A stretch of 64,000 nucleotides of DNA, taken from assembly GCA_002478565.1 (NCBI GenBank), contig DLPC01000026.1, positions 1 through 64,000 on the forward strand. The letters run 5' to 3'. The stretch comes from Flavobacteriales bacterium UBA7468 (GTDB taxonomy: Bacteria; Bacteroidota; Bacteroidia; Flavobacteriales_D; Crocinitomicaceae). Below, in pieces: positions 58,284-64,000 of the stretch. Numbering within the stretch: position 1 is the first letter of the stretch; the number at the start of each line of letters is the position of its first letter. A program made the position numbers and the translations under genes. The notes beneath the pieces were generated by a model. That model did no database searches, had not been told where the DNA came from, and saw nothing but the letters and a program-made list of their open reading frames with translations.

Positions 58284-60575
58284 TTGTTAAAGATCAGCAC
58301 CTGCTTTCTACTCCTTTTTTTTAGTCAATTTATTTTGGCGCAGCAAAGACCAACCGTAGGAGTGGTTTTGAGTGGCGGTGGTGCTTCGGGTGTAGCTCAT
58401 GTGGGCGTTCTAAAAGCCCTTGAAGAAAATCATATCCCAATTGATTATATCGTTGGTACTTCTGCAGGTGCATTGGTCGGAGCCATGTATGCTTGTGGCT
58501 ATTCACCGAATGAAATAGAGGCGTATGTACTTTCTGATGCTTTTCAATTGATGGCCAAAGGTCAAAAGGAGTTGGATAAACAGTATTTTTTTTACCAGGA
58601 AGATCAAAATGCTTCCATGTTTAATTTTACACTTTCGCAAGATAGTATTCTCAATAAATCTTTGCCTTTATCCTTTGTGGACCCTACATATTTTGACTTT
58701 GAAATGCTAAAAATATTTGGCCGTACAAGTGCCACTTTTCATGAAGATTTCAATCAATTACTGATTCCTTACCGCTGTGTTGCCTCTGCCGTTGAAAGCA
58801 AAAAAAGTGTTACGTTTTCTAAGGGTAAACTCAATCAGGCCGTCAGGGCGTCCATGACCTTCCCTCTTTACTTGAATCCAATCCGTATTGATGGTGTTTT
58901 GTATTTTGACGGCGGACTCTACAATAACTTCCCGATCGATGTGCTTTACCGAGATTTCCATCCGGATATCATCATTGGCAGCAATGTTTCTAAAAATTTG
59001 GCACCCGTTTCGGAGCGTGATTTCATTGGTATGGTCACCAGCATGATGACTACCCCTACTAATTACAACTTACCTTGTGTCGAAGGGATTATCATAGAGC
59101 CGAATACGCTGGTAGGGACTTTCAATTTTGAGGCAGTTACACAAGCAATTACAGACGGTTATCAGGCCACTGTTGCACAACTCCCAGCCATTAAAAATTT
59201 AGTGAGTTACGAACAAAACGAAGTAGAACTGGCAGCAAAAAGAAAGGCTTTCAGGGCAGCGCTTCTACCCTTGAGAGTAGCTTCGGTGTCAGCCTATTCA
59301 GATAAAAAGCAAGATCTCGGTTTTGTCAGAAAATCCATCCAACCAAAATTTTCCAAATTAATTCTAGATAGTACAACTTTGGAAAAACGCTATTATCGAA
59401 CTTTGGCGGCGCCTTATTTAGGTTTTGTATACCCAACTTTTGAATTGCGCAATGACGAAGCCTTACAACTCAAGCTTAAAGTCAATAAATCCAATGCTTT
59501 TAAGGTCGATTTTGGTGGCATGTATTCTTCTAGAGCGATTAATACGGGTTACCTTTCCCTGGCGTACCGCAAGTTAGGTAGGGTGGGTCAGACAATTTCT
59601 GCTAATTCCTATTTTGGTAAATTTTATGGTTCTGGGAGGGCGCAATACGAGCTTACTTTTCCGGGTCGGATGCCGCTAAGTTTTTCAGCATACTTTACAC
59701 TCAATCGTTGGGATTACTTCCGTAGCTTTGCCACGTTTTTTGAGGATGTACAACCTTCCTACTTAATACAAAACGAGCGTTATGGTGGCGTTCAATTTAA
59801 ATTACCACTGGGCTCACACAGCAAACTAACAGCCAATGCGCGGTATTTTTACTTAGACGACCAATATTATCAAACGAGCTCTTTCACCAAAGAAGATACC
59901 GCAGATTACACCACTTTTTATGGCGAGAGTTTTTCTTTAGAATACTCCAGAAATACCTTAAATCGTAAACAATTTGCCTCAGAGGGTACGCTTGTTTCTA
60001 TCCGAGCAAAATATATTTTAGGAGAGGAAATGACCTTTCCTGGCTCTACCTCTGTTTCAAACGATACGGTTCAAAAAAACCATGAATGGCTGAGTTTACA
60101 GATGGAATTATTGACCTTCCCATTTGAAAAGAAACGGATGCTAAGTATTGGTTTTCATTTGAAAACTGTCCTAAATAGCCAATCACTTTTTGCTAATTAT
60201 ACTGCGAGTATGTTAGCATTGCCCGGACTCAATGTTTTACCTGACCTAGAAACTTATTTCATTGCACCTTATCGATCTACACAATTTGTATGCGCAGGAG
60301 TACAACTTATCTTGAGCCCATATAAACACATCGATCTTCGTTTAGATACTTATGGGTTTCTTCCGATAATTCAATTGCAACAAAATCCGGATGGGACATT
60401 TAGTTATGCCAAACCATTAAAAGGAAGAACAGTTCTAGCTGCAGGGTCATTCATCTATCATTCACCAATTGGCCCAGTCAGAGCCACTCTCAATTATTTA
60501 CCCAAATATGCCCAACCCTTCCAATTTCAACTTGGGTTTGGTTACATATTATTCAACGAACGCGCAATACGCTAA
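58284..60575 (+). CDS. Patatin-like phospholipase fused to an outer membrane barrel (type Vd-like)
   Basis: From TTG 58284 it has 763 residues with a tight signal peptide ending LAQ. The patatin domain follows with oxyanion loop GGGASG (31-36), nucleophile Ser60 in GTSAG and Asp209 in DGG. About residues 330-390 resemble a POTRA. The C-terminal 370 residues read as a beta-barrel. This is the PlpD type Vd layout, in which the barrel anchors or exports the lipase. An ATG at 58236 is also in frame but overlaps the divergent methyltransferase gene, precedes the promoter, and makes a long hydrophilic lead before the signal peptide. Confidence 0.9.
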   Translation: MLKISTCFLLLFFSQFILAQQRPTVGVVLSGGGASGVAHVGVLKALEENHIPIDYIVGTSAGALVGAMYACGYSPNEIEAYVLSDAFQLMAKGQKELDKQYFFYQEDQNASMFNFTLSQDSILNKSLPLSFVDPTYFDFEMLKIFGRTSATFHEDFNQLLIPYRCVASAVESKKSVTFSKGKLNQAVRASMTFPLYLNPIRIDGVLYFDGGLYNNFPIDVLYRDFHPDIIIGSNVSKNLAPVSERDFIGMVTSMMTTPTNYNLPCVEGIIIEPNTLVGTFNFEAVTQAITDGYQATVAQLPAIKNLVSYEQNEVELAAKRKAFRAALLPLRVASVSAYSDKKQDLGFVRKSIQPKFSKLILDSTTLEKRYYRTLAAPYLGFVYPTFELRNDEALQLKLKVNKSNAFKVDFGGMYSSRAINTGYLSLAYRKLGRVGQTISANSYFGKFYGSGRAQYELTFPGRMPLSFSAYFTLNRWDYFRSFATFFEDVQPSYLIQNERYGGVQFKLPLGSHSKLTANARYFYLDDQYYQTSSFTKEDTADYTTFYGESFSLEYSRNTLNRKQFASEGTLVSIRAKYILGEEMTFPGSTSVSNDTVQKNHEWLSLQMELLTFPFEKKRMLSIGFHLKTVLNSQSLFANYTASMLALPGLNVLPDLETYFIAPYRSTQFVCAGVQLILSPYKHIDLRLDTYGFLPIIQLQQNPDGTFSYAKPLKGRTVLAAGSFIYHSPIGPVRATLNYLPKYAQPFQFQLGFGYILFNERAIR

Positions 60576-60578
60576 TTT

Positions 60579-61646
60579 ATGAATCACAACTACCATCTTA
60601 ACGGAATACAACAAATGGGCATAGGTGTGTCGAATGTCCCTGAAATATGGGCTTGGTACCGCAAAGCTTTTGGATTAGATGTCAAAATTTTTGAAGAAGC
60701 AGCCCCTGCTCCACTCATGACACGATATACAGGAGATGTCGTGCATCACCGCACTGCAACACTTGCTTTAAATATGGCTGGTGGCGGTGGCTTTGAGATA
60801 TGGCAGTTTACTTCGCGCAATACCGAAAAGGCCAAATTTGACGTACAATTAGGCGATTTAGGAGTCTTTATTTGTAAAATCAAATCCGAAGATGTCGCGC
60901 ATACCCAACAACATTTGGTTTCAATAGGTGCCAAGGTTAGTGCTGTCTTCAAAGATCCTGCAGGTCGTCTGACATGCTATGTTCAAGATCCAAACGGCAA
61001 TTATTTTCAAATCATTGAGGGAGCCTCGTGGTTTTCAGCGAGCAAACATCCATCCAAATGTGGAGGAGTAGCTGGTGCAGTTATTGGCGTTTCAAATATG
61101 GAAAAGAGTTTGGCATTTTACCGCGATTTACTCGCTTATGAGCAAACTGTTTTTGATGTAAATGGCAAGGATGAAGCATTACATTTTCTACCGAGAGGTG
61201 AAGCAGCGTATAGACGCGTTTTACTTACTCACCCGAAAGTCCGTTTAGGTTATTTTGCAGCTTTGTTAGGCATCACTGAAATCGAACTCATTGAATTGCA
61301 AACGCCAAATGTTGCGAGGCCAATTTTTGAAAATCGATTCTGGGGCGATTGGGGTTTTATCCACTTATGTTTCGACGTACAAGGCATGGACGCACTTAAA
61401 AAGCGTTGCGATGAATTCGGAGCGCCTTTTACCGTAGACTCTGCCAATTCCTTTGACATGGGAGAGGCCGCTGGACGTTTTTCATATATCGAAGACCCGG
61501 ATGGCTACTGGATTGAATTTGTAGAGACACACAAAGTTCCGGTCATGAAAAAGTGGGGTTGGTATATCCACCTCAAACAGGGCAAAGCTCTCAAGCATTT
61601 ACCGAAATTATTACTCAAGGCACTCGGCCTCAATAGAGTTAAATAA
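60579..61646 (+). CDS. VOC-family protein with two domains
   Basis: 355 residues with two vicinal-oxygen-chelate modules, about 7-145 and 162-315 (MGIGVSNVPEIWAWYRKAFGL, then AVIGVSNMEKSLAFYRDLL). Each module ends in a metal-site-like Glu segment (YVQDPNGNYFQIIE and YIEDPDGYWIEFVE). Such proteins include glyoxalases, dioxygenases and antibiotic-binding proteins; the substrate cannot be told. It is 3 nt after the patatin gene. Its stop overlaps the convergent ftsK end by 8 nt. Confidence 0.88.
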   Translation: MNHNYHLNGIQQMGIGVSNVPEIWAWYRKAFGLDVKIFEEAAPAPLMTRYTGDVVHHRTATLALNMAGGGGFEIWQFTSRNTEKAKFDVQLGDLGVFICKIKSEDVAHTQQHLVSIGAKVSAVFKDPAGRLTCYVQDPNGNYFQIIEGASWFSASKHPSKCGGVAGAVIGVSNMEKSLAFYRDLLAYEQTVFDVNGKDEALHFLPRGEAAYRRVLLTHPKVRLGYFAALLGITEIELIELQTPNVARPIFENRFWGDWGFIHLCFDVQGMDALKKRCDEFGAPFTVDSANSFDMGEAAGRFSYIEDPDGYWIEFVETHKVPVMKKWGWYIHLKQGKALKHLPKLLLKALGLNRVK

Positions 61647-64000
61647 GACCTTTAACTTTCAAGAATTCATCGAGGCTATCTATATCAGAGAACAAAACTT
61701 CTCTGGCTTTACTTCCTTGGAAAGGCCCGATGATGTTCATGCCCTCTAGTTGGTCTACAATGCGACCTGCTCTGTTGTATCCTAGCTTCAGTTTGCGTTG
61801 TAATAAACTAGCTGAGCCTTGTTGGTTGATCACCACAATGCGTGCTGAATCAACGAACATGGGGTCAATTTCGTTCATGTCAAAATCACCGCCACCTTCA
61901 GCACCTTCCGGTACATACTCTGGTAAAATGAGTGCTTCCGGATAAGCGCGCTGTGAACCAATGAAGCTACAAATTTCTTCCACTTCCGGTGTGTCAACAA
62001 AACCGCACTGCAAGCGCTTCATGTCCGAACCTGTAGAGATGAGCATATCACCTCTACCGATCAATTGATCTGCGCCAGATGCATCAAGAATAGTGCGAGA
62101 ATCTATTTTTGACAATACCCTAAAAGCAATACGGGCTGGGAAATTGGCTTTGATCATACCTGTAATGACATTCACAGAAGGTCTTTGGGTGGCAACAATC
62201 AAGTGAATACCGATGGCACGTGCTAATTGGGCAATTCTTGCAATGGGGTGCTCTACTTCTTTACCGGCAGTCATGATGAGGTCTGCAAACTCGTCTATCA
62301 ACACTACGATATAGGGTAGGTAACGGTGTCCTTTCTCAGGGTTGAGCCTCCTTCCAATAAATTTGGCATTGTACTCTTTAATTGTTCTAACACCAGCATC
62401 TTTCAATAATTCGTAACGTTCATCCATCTCAATACACAAGGAATTGAGTGTATTGACCACCTTAGACGTATCTGTGATGATGGCATCTTCTTCGCCTGGT
62501 AATTTTGCCAAGAAGTGACGCTCAATTTTGTTGTATAAGGTGAGTTCCACCTTCTTAGGATCTACTAAAACGAACTTCACTTGCGCAGGATGCTTCTTGT
62601 AAAGAATAGAAATCAAAATGGCATTGAGCCCTACAGATTTACCTTGGCCTGTGGCTCCGGCAACAAGTAAGTGCGGCATTTTGGTGAGGTCAAAAACGTA
62701 GGTTTCATTGGTAATGGTTTTCCCCATAACAATTGGCAGTTCGCCATCAAAATTTTGAAACTTGTCAGAGGCAATTAAGGAACGCATCGAAACCATTTCT
62801 GGATTTGAATTAGGAACCTCGATACCAATGGTACCTTTGCCTGGGATAGGTGCAATGATACGAATACCGAGGGCAGATAAACTCAAGGCGATGTCATCCT
62901 CAAGGTTTTTAATTTTTGAGATACGTACGCCAGGAGCAGGAACTATTTCGTATAGTGTAACAGTTGGCCCAACAGTAGCCTTGATTTTTGCGATGTCAAT
63001 TTTGTAGTGCGATAAGGTTTCTACAATACGATCTTTATTGGTTTCGAGTTCTTCTTTACTGACAGAAACACCTGAGCTTGCGTAATCTTTCATAAGATCA
63101 AGTGGAGGAAGCAGATAGCCATCGAGGTCTTTGGTTGGGTCATATTCACCAAATTCACGAACTAAATTTTTGGCGACATTTTCTTCATCACTCAAACTCA
63201 ATGGCGCTACAGGCGCTGTAGTTACCGCAGGCGATGGTTCAGTAGGATCTTCCCCAAGTTCAATTTCAAAGCTATTCTCAGTAGGTGTCACTGCTGAGAA
63301 ATCCTCGTCTTCAAACAGGTTTTCATCTGGTAGTTTATTGGTTTCAGGTAGCTCATTTTCCTTGATTGCAACAATGAGCTCACTTTCTTCTTCAAAAACA
63401 TCATCGTCGTCAAAATGAACTGTTTGAGAAACATCATCTGCTTTGATCTGATCTTCGCGAATCGTATTTACAACATATAAATCGTCAAAAGGCGTGGCAT
63501 TGTCATGGAGTGCCTCAGCGGTATTTCTCTCAGACGTTTTGCCAAAAAGACGGTCGAAAAGTGCCCGGTAATTGGGGTTAAAGAGCAGCGTTGTCAGTAC
63601 AAAGAAGCTCACTAAATGCAACATCAAGGCACCAAAATTCCCGAGTGTAAGTTGTAGCCACTCGTTGATATAAAAACCAAAAGTCCCGCCGGCATAACTT
63701 ACCTGCGGACTAAAAAATCCTAAAAAGATTGAACCCCAAATCAGGTAAGCGATGGTTACGGTAATTGCTCTTTGTAGCGGAAGAAGGGTGGTGTTGAATA
63801 ATACGCGAACGCCAATCAAGAACATGATGAATACAAGGCCAAAAGCGCCTATTCCAAAACCTTCATAGATCAATAAATGTGAACTCCAAGCTCCAAATTT
63901 ACCGAGCCAGTTCTCAGCTGCAGGTACATTTTGATTGAAAATATAACCTAAAAAGTTGCGGTTCAAGAGGTGGTCTTGGTCTTGTTTCCATGTGAAAAGA
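61639..64000 (-). CDS. ftsK: DNA translocase FtsK (5' end outside window)
   Basis: Hexameric pump that moves DNA at the division septum for chromosome dimer resolution. Visible parts are the N-terminal membrane helices, an acidic linker, the RecA-like motor with GATGQGKSVGLN and DEFADLIM, and the C-terminal gamma winged helix (SASLLQRKLKLGYNRAGRIV). A TTG at 63966 could be read as a start, but the frame continues to 64000 with residues LFTWKQDQDHL, typical of the region between the first two membrane helices of Bacteroidota FtsK. The true start is therefore outside the window. It overlaps the convergent VOC stop by 8 nt. Confidence 0.93.
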   Translation of the reverse strand, partial: LFTWKQDQDHLLNRNFLGYIFNQNVPAAENWLGKFGAWSSHLLIYEGFGIGAFGLVFIMFLIGVRVLFNTTLLPLQRAITVTIAYLIWGSIFLGFFSPQVSYAGGTFGFYINEWLQLTLGNFGALMLHLVSFFVLTTLLFNPNYRALFDRLFGKTSERNTAEALHDNATPFDDLYVVNTIREDQIKADDVSQTVHFDDDDVFEEESELIVAIKENELPETNKLPDENLFEDEDFSAVTPTENSFEIELGEDPTEPSPAVTTAPVAPLSLSDEENVAKNLVREFGEYDPTKDLDGYLLPPLDLMKDYASSGVSVSKEELETNKDRIVETLSHYKIDIAKIKATVGPTVTLYEIVPAPGVRISKIKNLEDDIALSLSALGIRIIAPIPGKGTIGIEVPNSNPEMVSMRSLIASDKFQNFDGELPIVMGKTITNETYVFDLTKMPHLLVAGATGQGKSVGLNAILISILYKKHPAQVKFVLVDPKKVELTLYNKIERHFLAKLPGEEDAIITDTSKVVNTLNSLCIEMDERYELLKDAGVRTIKEYNAKFIGRRLNPEKGHRYLPYIVVLIDEFADLIMTAGKEVEHPIARIAQLARAIGIHLIVATQRPSVNVITGMIKANFPARIAFRVLSKIDSRTILDASGADQLIGRGDMLISTGSDMKRLQCGFVDTPEVEEICSFIGSQRAYPEALILPEYVPEGAEGGGDFDMNEIDPMFVDSARIVVINQQGSASLLQRKLKLGYNRAGRIVDQLEGMNIIGPFQGSKAREVLFSDIDSLDEFLKVKGLI

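Noticed and set aside
63964..63966. TTG as start codon of ftsK
   Set aside because: The same frame continues to the window end with FtsK-like residues, so the gene is cut by the edge.

Overview
The window comes from a member of the Bacteroidota, most likely Flavobacteriales. The evidence is the fused str-S10 ribosomal gene order without tuf, the gldE-gldD gliding genes beside ssb, secreted proteins with type IX secretion (T9SS) tails, a SusC-like TonB receptor, and many TTG/TAnnTTTG promoters, the form read by the Bacteroidota housekeeping sigma factor. Base composition looks moderately AT-rich. Coding density is very high. No stretch over 300 bases lacks a gene, the longest gap being about 220 bases, and I see no insertion sequence, prophage, rRNA or CRISPR array.

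Layout. 1-7108 (minus): ribosomal operon rpsL-rpsG-fusA-rpsJ-rplC-rplD-rplW-rplB-rpsS-rplV-rpsC, with rpsC cut by the left edge. 7286-9247: an unrecognised exported protein between two near-identical terminators. 9374-12306 (minus): pdhB, clpX, clpP. 12420-14114: an OmpA/TPR lipoprotein. 14177-19299 (minus): topA-ssb-gldE-gldD-folK. 19481-25908 (plus): miaB, a sigma-54 activator, an LptE-like lipoprotein, a TPR protein, secG, then groES-groEL. 26022-30666 (plus): an SRAP protein and three envelope proteins of unknown role. 30667-33352 (minus): sprT-like, mannose-1-phosphate guanylyltransferase, dus.

33418-36513 (plus): mlaE/mlaF, tRNA-Leu(UAG), trigger factor. 36510-38806: oxyR divergent from a peroxiredoxin-thioredoxin-small protein operon, a peroxide-response module. 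38851-43176 (plus): prfA-pyrF and a BamA/TamA-like protein with rdgB, around a 47-residue lipoprotein gene on the minus strand. 43179-45069 (minus): gltX-folB, divergent from a coiled-coil orphan. 45570-53210 (minus): a secretion/uptake block of a beta-helix T9SS protein and a tight operon of lamin-tail T9SS protein, TonB receptor and secreted endonuclease I. 53433-56980 (plus): dipeptidyl peptidase IV and citrate synthase. 57067-58245 (minus): an RlmL-like methyltransferase. 58284-61646 (plus): a patatin-barrel protein and a double VOC protein. 61639-64000 (minus): ftsK, cut by the right edge.

Most of this is core machinery. The most interesting parts are the lamin-tail/TonB receptor/endonuclease I operon (a candidate extracellular DNA scavenging system), the oxyR/peroxiredoxin cassette with a palindrome between its promoters, the related envelope proteins at 27.5-30.7 kb, and a genome style in which convergent genes meet end to end with no room for terminators. 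Several starts were moved downstream of the longest open frame because a promoter or terminator lies in the extra 5' part (clpP, miaB, gltX, the patatin gene).
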